Position numbers and translations under genes: made by a program. Shown piece by piece: positions 6,946-13,004 of a DNA stretch of 13,125 nt. Positions within the stretch are counted from its first letter, which is position 1. Each line of letters opens with the position of its first letter. The DNA comes from Bacillota bacterium (GTDB lineage Bacteria > Bacillota_E > RBS10-35 > JAJYVN01): positions 1 to 13,125 of the forward strand of contig JAJZWQ010000089.1 of NCBI GenBank assembly GCA_021846605.1, in the 5' to 3' direction. The notes under the pieces are model-generated. The model was not told where the DNA came from. It did no database searches and saw only the letters and a list, made by a program, of their open reading frames with translations.

Positions 6946-7856
6946 CGGCCCGGGTCCCCATCCAGGGCGCGCCGCAGGCTCCCGCCCGCCGCGCGCAGCA
7001 GGGCGCGGGCGGCCGCAAGGTCGCAGGCGCGGACCGCCATCACCACGGCCGGCTTCACCCGCCAGTCCGTGCGCGCCAGCACGTCCCCTGCCGCCGCCGC
7101 GTCCACCCCGGCCAGGGCGGCCACCATCTCCACGGCGCGCCGGCGCAGCTTGGTGTTGCTGGGCACGAAGTCCACCATGCGGTTGCCGTGCACATGCCCC
7201 ACCTGCACCATCAGCGCGGTGGTCAAAAGGTCCAGCGCCATCTTCTGCGCGCTGCCGGCCAGCATGCGGGTGGAGCCGGCGACCGGCTCGGGCCCCGTGC
7301 GCAGCACCAGCGCGTGCTCGGCCTCGACCGCCAGGGGCGAGCCGGGGTTGGCCGTGATGGCCACGCCCAGGGCCCCTCTCGCCCGCGCGGCAGCCAGCGC
7401 GGCCCGCACGAACGGCGCCGTGCCGCTGGCCGAGATGGCCACCAGCGTATCCAGCGGGCCGGCCCCCGCCGCGAGGGCCGCCGCCTCCCCCGCGCCGGCG
7501 TCGTCCTCGGCGCCCTCCACCGCCCGGGCCAGCGCCCCCAGCCCGCCCGCCACCAGGGGAACCACGCGCCCCTCCTCCAGGCCGAAGGTGGGCGGGCACT
7601 CGGCGGCCTGCACCGCGGCCATGCGCCCGCTGGTCCCCGCCCCGGCCAACAGCAGCCGCCCCCCGCACAGCCAACGGGGACGGACCTCCTCGATGACGGC
7701 GGCCAGGGCGGGCAGCGCCCCGCGCACGGCCTGGCCCACGACATCGTAGGCCGTGCACAGGCGGTCGACCAGTTCGGGCGCGCTGAGCAAGTCGAGGTCG
7801 ACGGTGGCCGCCGCCGGACGTTCCGTCTCCAGGGAAGCCGCGTCCACGGGTCCCAC
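6942..7856 (-). CDS. murQ: N-acetylmuramic acid 6-phosphate etherase MurQ
   Basis: A 304-aa SIS-domain lyase that cleaves the D-lactyl ether of MurNAc-6-phosphate to give GlcNAc-6-phosphate and D-lactate in the cytosol. Recognisable blocks: LETERPAAATVDLDLLSAPELV at the N-terminus; LLAGAGTSGRMAAVQAAECPPTF (69-91) with Glu86 equivalent to catalytic Glu83 of E. coli MurQ; AVEGAEDD (112-119) with Glu117 equivalent to Glu114; ISASGTAPFVRAAL (141-154, SIS sugar-phosphate loop); GSTRMLAGSAQKMALDLL; and GNRMVDFVPSNTKLRRRAVEM. The length is normal for the family. The GTG at 7856 is preceded by a G-rich tract; a second GTG at 7847 is possible. It follows the femX-like gene by 36 bp, where a strong hairpin sits, and shares ATGA with the kinase. 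No PTS transporter (MurP) is encoded in this window. Confidence 0.93.
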   Translation of the reverse strand: MGPVDAASLETERPAAATVDLDLLSAPELVDRLCTAYDVVGQAVRGALPALAAVIEEVRPRWLCGGRLLLAGAGTSGRMAAVQAAECPPTFGLEEGRVVPLVAGGLGALARAVEGAEDDAGAGEAAALAAGAGPLDTLVAISASGTAPFVRAALAAARARGALGVAITANPGSPLAVEAEHALVLRTGPEPVAGSTRMLAGSAQKMALDLLTTALMVQVGHVHGNRMVDFVPSNTKLRRRAVEMVAALAGVDAAAAGDVLARTDWRVKPAVVMAVRACDLAAARALLRAAGGSLRRALDGDPGR

Positions 7857-7862
7857 CCCCCC

Positions 7863-7885
7863 CGCCGCGCGGTCCGCGCGCGGCG
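7863..7885 (-). promoter_or_regulatory. 9-bp GC hairpin between femX-like gene and murQ
   Basis: CGCCGCGCG at 7863-7871 pairs perfectly with CGCGCGGCG at 7877-7885 around a 5-base loop, and it fills most of the 36-bp gap. On the mRNA it lies after the femX stop and just before the G-rich murQ ribosome binding region. It could reduce read-through, protect an mRNA end or modulate murQ translation. There is no U-tract, so full termination is unlikely. The structure is visible; the role is inferred. Confidence 0.4.
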
Positions 7886-7892
7886 CCGCATG

Positions 7893-8963
7893 CTATTCGC
7901 TGACCGGAGGGGCATGGGCGCCGCGTCGGCGCAGCCGGGCCATCCCGCGCCGCGCCAGGGGCAGCGCGCGCTCGGCCAGCCAATAGGCCGCCGGGCGCAG
8001 CGGCCGGTCCCACTCTCCGACCAGTTCGACGAGTTCGGCGCCAAACCCGCGCTTGAAGCGGTACAGGCCGTAGAGGTGGTTCTCCGGATCCAGGTCGCCG
8101 GACACCCCGCGGAAGTCGTAGAGGCGGCAGCCGTCGTCCAGCCCGCGGCAGACGGCGTCCCACTGGACCGCGTACGCCGGCATCAGGTCGCGATGCTGCG
8201 AGGAACTGGCGCCGTACAGGTACCAGGCCATTCCGCCGACCCGGAAGACGATGGCGCCGGCCAGCAGTTCACCGTCGGCCTCGGCGAGCAGCAGCCACCC
8301 CAGCCCGGCCGCCAGGCAGTGCCGCCACATGCCCGCGAAGTAGCCGGGGCCGCGCACCAAAAAGCCGTCGCGGCGCGCCGTCTCCTGCAGCAGCGCGTAG
8401 AAGGCGGGAAGGTCGTCGGCGCCCCCGGCCCGCACGCGCACGCCCCGGCGCTCGGCCACGCGGATGTTGTACCGGGTCTTGGGGTGCATCCCGGCCAGCA
8501 GCGCCTCCCGGTCCCGGCCGGCAAGGGGCAGTTGCATGTGGAAGCGGGGCTGGACCCCCTCGAAGTTCAGGCCGGCCGAACGCGGGCGCCACCCGTGGCG
8601 GGCCAGGGCCCCGGCGCACCCCGCCTCGGCCAGCGGCACGCCCGGGTCGAGTTTGACCAGGACCGCGTGGCGCGCACGCCCCAATCGCGCCACGGCCTCC
8701 AGGGTCGCGTCCACCGCGCGGGCGTCCGCCCAGTCGACGATGGGGCCCCGCGGGACATACAGCAACGGCCCCAGTCCGGGCAGTTGGCGCTCCAATACGG
8801 AGGCGGCGCCCACCGGCGCGCCGCCGGGTCCGGCCACGAGCAGGCGGTGGGGCACCCAGCCCGTTTCGCGTTTGAGCTCGCCCCACTCCCAGGTCTGGAG
8901 GAAGTCGGGGCGGTGCGCCGCGGCGACGAACGTGGAGAAGGGGGCACGCTCCGCGTCAGCCAC
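7893..8963 (-). CDS. FemX/FemAB-family peptidoglycan bridge peptidyltransferase
   Basis: A 356-aa member of the FemABX (lipid II:glycine transferase) family. These enzymes use aminoacyl-tRNA to add amino acids to the stem peptide of lipid II or peptidoglycan precursors, through two GNAT-like domains. Signatures: FLQTWEWGELKRETGW (21-36), LLYVPRGPIVDW (67-78), MHPKTRYNIRVAERRGV (159-175), FYALLQETARRDGF (188-201), YLYGASSSQHRDLMPAYAVQWDA (249-270), YDFRGVSGD...HLYGLYRFKRGFGAELVELVGEWDRPL (282-322). No coiled-coil seryl-tRNA-synthetase-like insertion is visible, as in FemX-type short members. Start GTG 8963 with AGGGGA upstream. It leads the murQ-kinase-namZ series and is divergent from the CDGSH gene across 151 bp. 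Which amino acid is added cannot be told. Some relatives act in exopolysaccharide systems instead. Confidence 0.85.
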   Translation of the reverse strand: MADAERAPFSTFVAAAHRPDFLQTWEWGELKRETGWVPHRLLVAGPGGAPVGAASVLERQLPGLGPLLYVPRGPIVDWADARAVDATLEAVARLGRARHAVLVKLDPGVPLAEAGCAGALARHGWRPRSAGLNFEGVQPRFHMQLPLAGRDREALLAGMHPKTRYNIRVAERRGVRVRAGGADDLPAFYALLQETARRDGFLVRGPGYFAGMWRHCLAAGLGWLLLAEADGELLAGAIVFRVGGMAWYLYGASSSQHRDLMPAYAVQWDAVCRGLDDGCRLYDFRGVSGDLDPENHLYGLYRFKRGFGAELVELVGEWDRPLRPAAYWLAERALPLARRGMARLRRRGAHAPPVSE

Positions 8964-9072
8964 GCTGACCCGGTCCCCTGCGGCCGCCCGCCCGGCCGGA
9001 CGCCTGATCCTGGTCCCGCCTCGGCCTGATCACCCCAGGTCGCCCACCTTCCTGCGCGCCCCGCGGCACATC

Positions 9073-9092
9073 GTGCCCGCCGCGGCGGGCAC
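9073..9092. promoter_or_regulatory. 20-bp perfect palindrome upstream of the CDGSH gene
   Basis: GTGCCCGCCGCGGCGGGCAC reads identically on both strands and ends 22 bases before the CDGSH ATG, in the divergent intergenic region with the femX-like gene. A further GGCAC at 9065-9069 can pair with GTGCC at 9073-9077, so the left arm has two possible partners. It could be an operator for a dimeric regulator or a leader hairpin. The symmetry is certain; the function is inferred. Confidence 0.45.
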
Positions 9093-9114
9093 ACTACCGC
9101 CGGGGGGGATCGAC

Positions 9115-9327
9115 ATGGCCGACACGAAGGGATGCACGATCGCACCGCAACCGAACGGCCCCCTGCTGGTCCGGGGCGGCTTCGCCCTCGTGGACCCCGA
9201 GGGCGCGCGGCACGACCACGCCGAGCCAGTCGCCCTGTGCCGCTGCGGCGGGTCTCAGAACAAGCCCTTCTGCGATGGTACCCACAAGCGCATCAGCTTC
9301 CAGGCGGCGGGGGTGCCCAAGGACTAG
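9115..9327 (+). CDS. Small CDGSH iron-sulfur domain protein
   Basis: A 70-aa protein with one complete CDGSH motif, CRCGGSQNKPFCDGTH, which supplies the three Cys and one His ligands of a [2Fe-2S] cluster (pattern C-x-C-x2-S-x3-P-x-C-D-G-T-H). The N-terminal half (IAPQPNGPLLVRGGFALVDPEG) is the beta-rich part usual for bacterial single-domain members. The ATG at 9115 follows a G-rich Shine-Dalgarno-like run (gggggga) at normal spacing; the longer open frame back to 8464 runs antisense to femX and is rejected. Bacterial CDGSH proteins are soluble redox or cluster-transfer proteins of largely unknown role. The gene is monocistronic, with a palindrome in front and a strong hairpin right behind. 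Confidence 0.93.
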   Translation: MADTKGCTIAPQPNGPLLVRGGFALVDPEGARHDHAEPVALCRCGGSQNKPFCDGTHKRISFQAAGVPKD

Positions 9328-9354
9328 TGGGGTGGGGGAGAACCCCCACCCCAC
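9327..9354. terminator. Bidirectional hairpin terminator, 12-bp perfect stem
   Basis: GTGGGGTGGGGG (9327-9338) pairs without mismatch with CCCCCACCCCAC (9343-9354) around AGAA. The stem begins at the last base of the CDGSH stop codon and ends 12 bases before the stop of the convergent isomerase gene, so it can serve both transcripts. A T-tract is absent on both sides, common in very GC-rich genomes. Confidence 0.75.
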
Positions 9355-9365
9355 ACCGATCGCGA

Positions 9366-10361
9366 TCACCGCTTGAAGGCGTCTTCGAAGCTCCCGCCGG
9401 AAGGCGGGCTGAAGTCGATCCCCTTGACGAACGCCGCGGCCTCCGGACCGCCGACCTCGCGGTCCATGGTGTTGTCCTCCCACTCGATCGACAGCGGCCC
9501 GCTGTATCCGGCGGTGTTCAGCGCCCGGATGATGGGCGTGAACTTCACGTCGCCCCGTCCCGGCGAGCGGAAGTCCCAGGCCCGGCGCGGATCGCCGAAC
9601 TGCAGGTGCGAGGACAGGATGCTGCTCCTGCCGTTGAGGTTCACCGAGACGTCCTTCATGTGCACGTGGAAGATGCGGTCCGGGAAGGCATAGATCAACT
9701 CTGCCGGGTCCATGCCCTGCCAGAGCAGGTGGCTGGGGTCGAAGTTGATGCCGAACGCGGGGTGGTTGCCGACGGCCTCCAGCGCCATGCCGAAGGTGTA
9801 GAGGTCGAACGCCACCTCGGTGGGGTGGACCTCGAGCCCGAAGCGCACCCCGTTGCTCTGGAACTCGTCGAGGATCGGCACCCAGATCTCCGCGAAGCGC
9901 TTGTATCCGTCGCGGATCATGTCCTCGGTGGCCGGCGGGAAGGGGTAGATCATGTGCCACAGCGGCGATCCGGTGAAGCCGTTGACCACGCGCACACCCA
10001 GGTTCCTGGCCGCCCGCGCCGCCAGCTTCATGTCCGCGATGGCGAACGCCCGCTTCTTCTCCGGGTCGCCCTGGCACTCCGCGGGCGCCCAGTCGTCGCT
10101 GCGCCGGTCGGTGTTGGGGTCGCAGGTCAGCTGGCCCACCAGGTGGTTGCTGATCGCCCACAGACCCAATCCGTGCTCGGCCAGCAGGGCCTTCTGCCGC
10201 TCACAGTAGGCCGGATCCTCCGCGGCCTTGACCGTGCTCATGTGGTCGCCCCAGCAGGCCAGTTCCAGCCCGTCGTACCCGAACCGCTTCGCCTTCGGGG
10301 CCAGTTCCGCCAGCGGCAGGTCCGCCCACTGCCCGGTGAACAGGGTCACAGGACGCGCCAT
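9366..10361 (-). CDS. Sugar phosphate isomerase/epimerase (AP-endonuclease 2-type TIM barrel)
   Basis: A 331-aa xylose-isomerase-like TIM-barrel protein. Visible strands and metal ligands: FGYDGLELACWGDH (27-40), LWAISNHLVGQL (68-79), VRVVNGFTGSPLWH (124-136), VRFGLEVHPTEVAFD (172-186, Glu177), GINFDPSHLLWQG (204-216, Asp208 and His211), RIFHVHMKD (229-237, His234), GPLSIEWEDN (288-297, Glu293). The Glu/Asp-His/His/Glu set is the usual divalent-metal site. Start ATG 10361 follows GGGGGATGAG; the frame beyond it to 10517 has no family similarity. Such proteins are often paired with Gfo/Idh oxidoreductases in catabolism of inositol, keto-sugars or modified sugars, and one is encoded at 3716-4783, though not in the same operon. 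The exact substrate is unknown. Confidence 0.88.
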   Translation of the reverse strand: MARPVTLFTGQWADLPLAELAPKAKRFGYDGLELACWGDHMSTVKAAEDPAYCERQKALLAEHGLGLWAISNHLVGQLTCDPNTDRRSDDWAPAECQGDPEKKRAFAIADMKLAARAARNLGVRVVNGFTGSPLWHMIYPFPPATEDMIRDGYKRFAEIWVPILDEFQSNGVRFGLEVHPTEVAFDLYTFGMALEAVGNHPAFGINFDPSHLLWQGMDPAELIYAFPDRIFHVHMKDVSVNLNGRSSILSSHLQFGDPRRAWDFRSPGRGDVKFTPIIRALNTAGYSGPLSIEWEDNTMDREVGGPEAAAFVKGIDFSPPSGGSFEDAFKR

Positions 10362-10513
10362 CAACTCATCCCCCCAGGCACCACCATGGTCGTGCCCCGA
10401 CGCTTTCCACAAGCGCCGTGTCTGTCCCTTCAGGCGTTGGGCGGCACCGGGGCGGCACCCAGGGCTGCGGCGGTCGGCGGACAAAGCGTGGCGGGAGTCG
10501 GCATCGACTTGGG

Positions 10514-10523
10514 CCACATGTGG
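10514..10523. repeat. Palindrome upstream of the isomerase gene
   Basis: CCACATGTGG is a perfect 10-bp palindrome, extendable outward with one bulge (GGGCC...GGGCCC), about 150 bp before the isomerase start. It could be an operator for that gene; nothing else supports this. The rest of 10362-10600 shows no gene or clear promoter. Confidence 0.25.
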
Positions 10524-10591
10524 GGCCCACCCGCTGGCCGACCCATAGAGAAAACGTCCCCCACGGTCGTGGTGAGGGGCGCCCGCGTCAG

Positions 10592-10624
10592 CGAACGGCG
10601 TTCCAGCCCGCGCGCGGGCGTTCG
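10592..10624. repeat. Nested inverted repeat at the start of the IS701-like remnant
   Basis: A perfect 14-bp palindrome, GCCCGCGCGCGGGC (10606-10619), is flanked by CGAACG (10592-10597) and its complement CGTTCG (10619-10624). It lies at the point where recognisable transposase coding begins. It may be a deletion scar or a chance GC palindrome. Confidence 0.25.
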
Positions 10625-11257
10625 AAGTACGGGAAGTGCGGGCGAATGGGGCGCATCATGCCCTGGGTGAGGAGCACGGGTATGTTCCGCGCGACGACGG
10701 CCCAAGAGCACCCGGTCACCCGACGGATTCCGGCGTGTTTCAGGGCGGTGCCACGACCACTCCCGTACCCGAGGCTGCACCGTACAGGGGCTGCGGGCGA
10801 CCCAGGAAAGCACGCGAAGCGGAAAGACCGCTGCATACGGTCGATGAGATCCGGCAGGGGCTGGATGATGCGGTGTGGCAGCGGATCCCCTATCGCCAGG
10901 GCGTCGGCGGGGAGGTCCTGAAGCGCAAGTTTGTCGCGTTACGGGTCCATCCCGCCACAAAGGAGCGCTTAGCCGACGAGTCCTGGCTCCTGTTGGAGCG
11001 GCCGCTGGACTCCGGCAGCGACGATCTCAAGCAATACGTGATCAGCGGACCGAGCACCACCACCCTGGCGACCGGCGCGGATCGCGCATGTCCGTGCCCG
11101 GATTGAGCGGAACAACTATGAGAACGCCAAGGACGCCATGGGACTGGCCGATTACCAGGGCAGGTCTTGGCCGGGGCTCCATCGGCACTTGGCCATGGCC
11201 TGGCTGGCTCTGACCTGGATGGGGCGGCTGCGACACCCGATCAATCCGCCCGACACA
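10625..11257 (+). pseudogene. IS701-like DDE transposase remnant, frameshifted and truncated
   Basis: The transposase homology is spread over three frames. From about 10628 one frame reads YGKCGRMGRI...RATTAQEHPVT, resembling the YG-x-D-xRMR region of IS701-type transposases. Near 10720 it shifts to a frame with PYRGCGRPRKAREAERP, then DDAVWQRIPYRQGVGGEVLKRKFVALRVHPA, ESWLLLERPLDSG, YVISGPSTTTLAT. Near 11074 it shifts again to ARIERNNYENAKDAMGLADY and GRSWPGLHRHLAMAWLAL, the conserved C-terminal block (catalytic Glu in ERNNYENAK; GLxxYxGRSWxGxHRH). The N-terminal half, with the first catalytic Asp, is absent, and no native stop follows. It is therefore a dead fragment. The family is assigned from motif memory, so another DDE group (IS4-like) is possible. 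Confidence 0.65.
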
Positions 11258-11359
11258 GATCCCACCCCAAGCTCTCCCTGTGGTCCCCCGACAGCACCGG
11301 AGGTCAAGGAGAAGACGGCACCGCCCGTGGCTAACGGTTTCGGTGCACCGCCTGCGCGG

Positions 11360-11393
11360 AGAGCCGGGGACCCGCCGTGGGCCCCCGGGCTCT
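11360..11393 (-). terminator. Strong hairpin downstream of the LPXTG gene
   Basis: AGAGCC-GGGG-A-CCC (11360-11373) pairs with GGGCCCCCGGGCTCT (11379-11393) around a 5-base loop, with one bulge and one mismatch. It begins 16 bases after the LPXTG gene stop on the minus strand. There is no U-tract. Position and stability favour a transcription terminator for that gene. Confidence 0.55.
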
Positions 11394-11408
11394 GTCACAG
11401 GTGGTGGA

Positions 11409-12158
11409 TTAGACACGTCGGCGGGGCCGGCGCAGCAGCAGGCCCGCCCCTGCGGCAGCCACCAGGCCACCCAGCCAAGGCAGGGGTCCGCCACCGGTCT
11501 TGGGCAGCGAAGAGCTGGAACCTCCGCTGCTGGAGGAACCGCTGCTGGTGCTGGCGGAACCTGCGCCCGTCGCAGCACCTGTGGAATCAGCCACCAACTG
11601 CACCGAGCCCCCCACAACGCACGTGACATCGGTGAAATAGATGTTGAGATTGCCCGTCTGGCTGTTGTAGCGGACCTCAACCTCGGGGGGCCCAGGCCAG
11701 GGCTTGGCCCCAATGGTTTCCGTGAGGGTGATCACCTGCGGCGTCGAGGAGAGCGCCACCGGCGCCGAAAAGTGGTCCCCGCCGTTGTTCCCCGTCCAGA
11801 CGTCCTCCACGATCGTGCCCGTACCCATGACTTTCATGCCGCAACTGATGGTCTGTCCCGTGGACAGGTTGTTGAAGTCGTATGAGTACCAGGCGGACCC
11901 CGGACCGGGCTGGTGGCTCTGCACGTCGTTGGAAACCCAGTGCAACCACCACACGCCGTTGACTTGGACCCCGGTCAGGGTGCCCCAGCCGCTGGGTGCG
12001 GACCAGCCGGTCGTGCTGCCCGCGACGCCGCTGGGGTTGGCCACCAGGTTGGTGGCCGCCAGGGCGGCGGGCGCGGGGAGCAGGGCCATGGCGCCCAGCA
12101 TGGCAAGGCCAGCACCCGCCAGAGCGGACGCCCGCGCGCTCCGTTGCCAAACGTTCAC
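11409..12158 (-). CDS. LPXTG-anchored surface protein with carbohydrate-binding-like ectodomain
   Basis: A 249-aa sortase substrate. Residues 1-35 are a Sec signal peptide (basic start, long Ala/Leu/Gly core, likely cleavage near ALA-A). Residues 36-185 form a beta-rich domain opening NLVANPSGVAGSTTGWS, which resembles the N-terminus of CBM4/9-like carbohydrate-binding modules. Cys106 and Cys180 could form a disulfide. Residues about 190-217 are a Ser/Gly linker. LPKTG is at 218-222, followed by a hydrophobic helix and the tail RRPRRRV, the complete cell-wall sorting signal. The start is GTG 12158, with GAGGAGGA six bases upstream. It appears monocistronic, with a strong hairpin after it and no sortase gene in view. 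It indicates a Gram-positive envelope. The ligand is unknown; the CBM-like assignment rests on the N-terminal motif only. Confidence 0.85.
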   Translation of the reverse strand: MNVWQRSARASALAGAGLAMLGAMALLPAPAALAATNLVANPSGVAGSTTGWSAPSGWGTLTGVQVNGVWWLHWVSNDVQSHQPGPGSAWYSYDFNNLSTGQTISCGMKVMGTGTIVEDVWTGNNGGDHFSAPVALSSTPQVITLTETIGAKPWPGPPEVEVRYNSQTGNLNIYFTDVTCVVGGSVQLVADSTGAATGAGSASTSSGSSSSGGSSSSLPKTGGGPLPWLGGLVAAAGAGLLLRRPRRRV

Positions 12159-12419
12159 AAGCCATCCTCCTCGTGTGGTTCCAAGACCTGTAGGGGCTCC
12201 CGGTCGAGCGCGGCATCGCGTACATCCGGCGGATCACGCCTTCCTGCTCACCATCCCCCTCCCCAACATGGATGAGATAAGGCCCACACCACGCTTCTTT
12301 AGAGTTCGTTCTCCAGACATTCCTGCCCACCTGCAGGCGCAGGCAGGAGTGCGTCGTTCTGGCCGGGGTGATGAGGATGTGGGGGCCCAACGGGGGGGGG
12401 CAACTGGGGACGTGAGCGG

Positions 12420-12458
12420 GGCTCAGATGACCCACATCTGGTTACCAAGGCTCAGATG
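12420..12458. repeat. Direct repeat GGCTCAGATG with inverted half-site
   Basis: GGCTCAGATG occurs at 12420-12429 and again at 12449-12458. CAGATG of the first copy also pairs with CATCTG at 12435-12440 across ACCCA. The cluster lies about 100 bp before the TniQ-like start. It could be a regulator or transposase binding array, or chance. Confidence 0.3.
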
Positions 12459-12550
12459 GGCAGCGTATTGGCTTCGGCTGGCAGAGGGACCGTACGGACC
12501 CAGAGGTGTGCTCGGGGGCCTCGTGGGGCGATCACCGGTTTGGGAGTGTG

Positions 12551-12556
12551 AGGAGG
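12551..12556 (+). promoter_or_regulatory. Ribosome binding site AGGAGG of the TniQ-like gene
   Basis: AGGAGG sits exactly six bases before ATG 12563, an ideal Shine-Dalgarno arrangement. It fixes the start of the TniQ-like gene and rejects the in-frame upstream ATG at 12506. Confidence 0.7.
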
Positions 12557-12562
12557 CTGGAC

Positions 12563-13004
12563 ATGCCGTTGCCTATCCGCCCGTCTCCCCATGACAGCGA
12601 GGACCTCATTGGGTTTTTCCATCGCTCGGTCAGATCGAACGGACTGCTGCCCTTTACCGTGTCGCAGCAGTTCGCGGCCACCGCTGGCGGAAACCAAGCC
12701 TTGGCGGCCGGATTGCTCGACTGTGCCCTTCTTGCTGGAGGGCACGACCGCCTTCGAGGGCTGATCCCTTCCCTTCACGACCCCGATGCCTTGACGTTCG
12801 CCCCCGCAGCCACCCGCATGGGGGTGGCGCTGGAACGCGTACCTCGCCAGCATGCACTGCATGAACCAGGAGAGTATGTGTGTCCTATTGGCACGAGAAC
12901 ACCTATACGCGGGTCGTGTGGCAAGTCACCAAAGGGTGCCCTCGACATCACGTGCTCTTGCTCGGCCACTGCACGCAGTGTGGCCAGCCATTAGCCCTCT
13001 ATGA
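12563..13004 (+). pseudogene. TniQ/TnsD-family transposition targeting protein, disrupted
   Basis: From ATG 12563 the protein begins MPLPIRPSPHDSEDLIGFFH and continues SVRSNGLLPF, the typical TniQ opening (PLP.RP.P..ES..g...R....NGL). It runs about 107 residues to EYVCP, where the first zinc-knuckle CPxC should be. At about 12885 the homology moves to another frame, reading YWHENTYTRVVWQVTKGCPR then HHVLLLGHCTQCGQPLALYD. This matches the TniQ block YW...W.....CP.H...LL..C..CG.PL with the second zinc pair CTQC. The shift apparently removed the second Cys of the first knuckle and the residues before YW, consistent with a small out-of-frame deletion. At 13005 the IS3 left end begins, so the C-terminal part is separated. 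TniQ proteins select targets in Tn7/Tn5053-like transposons; no tnsA/B/C is visible here. Confidence 0.6.

Larger units (their letters stand above)
12159..12562. other. 404-bp intergenic stretch with no confident gene
   Basis: It separates the minus-strand LPXTG gene from the plus-strand TniQ-like remnant. It holds the ribosome binding sites of both. A 7-bp-stem inverted repeat TCCTGCC/GGCAGGA lies at 12321-12348 with the palindrome CCTGCAGG in its loop. A relatively AT-rich patch at about 12265-12315 could hold the LPXTG promoter, though I cannot name a -35/-10 pair. The direct repeats at 12420-12458 are listed separately. No convincing coding frame is seen on either strand. Confidence 0.5.

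Noticed and set aside
5920..8163. A 747-codon open frame covering the kinase and extending through murQ into the femX-like gene
   Set aside because: Only the last 341 residues match a family; the rest is Arg/Gly/Pro-rich antiphase translation of murQ, whose own frame is clearly real.
5707..9029. Long plus-strand open frames of 680 and 613 codons opposite the recycling genes
   Set aside because: Long antisense frames are expected at this GC content; their composition is biased and no motifs are seen.
8464..9114. N-terminal extension of the CDGSH protein to 287 residues
   Set aside because: The extension is antisense to the femX-like gene and unlike any CDGSH partner domain; ATG 9115 has a G-rich RBS.
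10430..10960. Minus-strand frames (176 and 82 codons) opposite the transposase remnant
   Set aside because: No recognisable family; the plus strand carries ordered transposase motifs in the same DNA.
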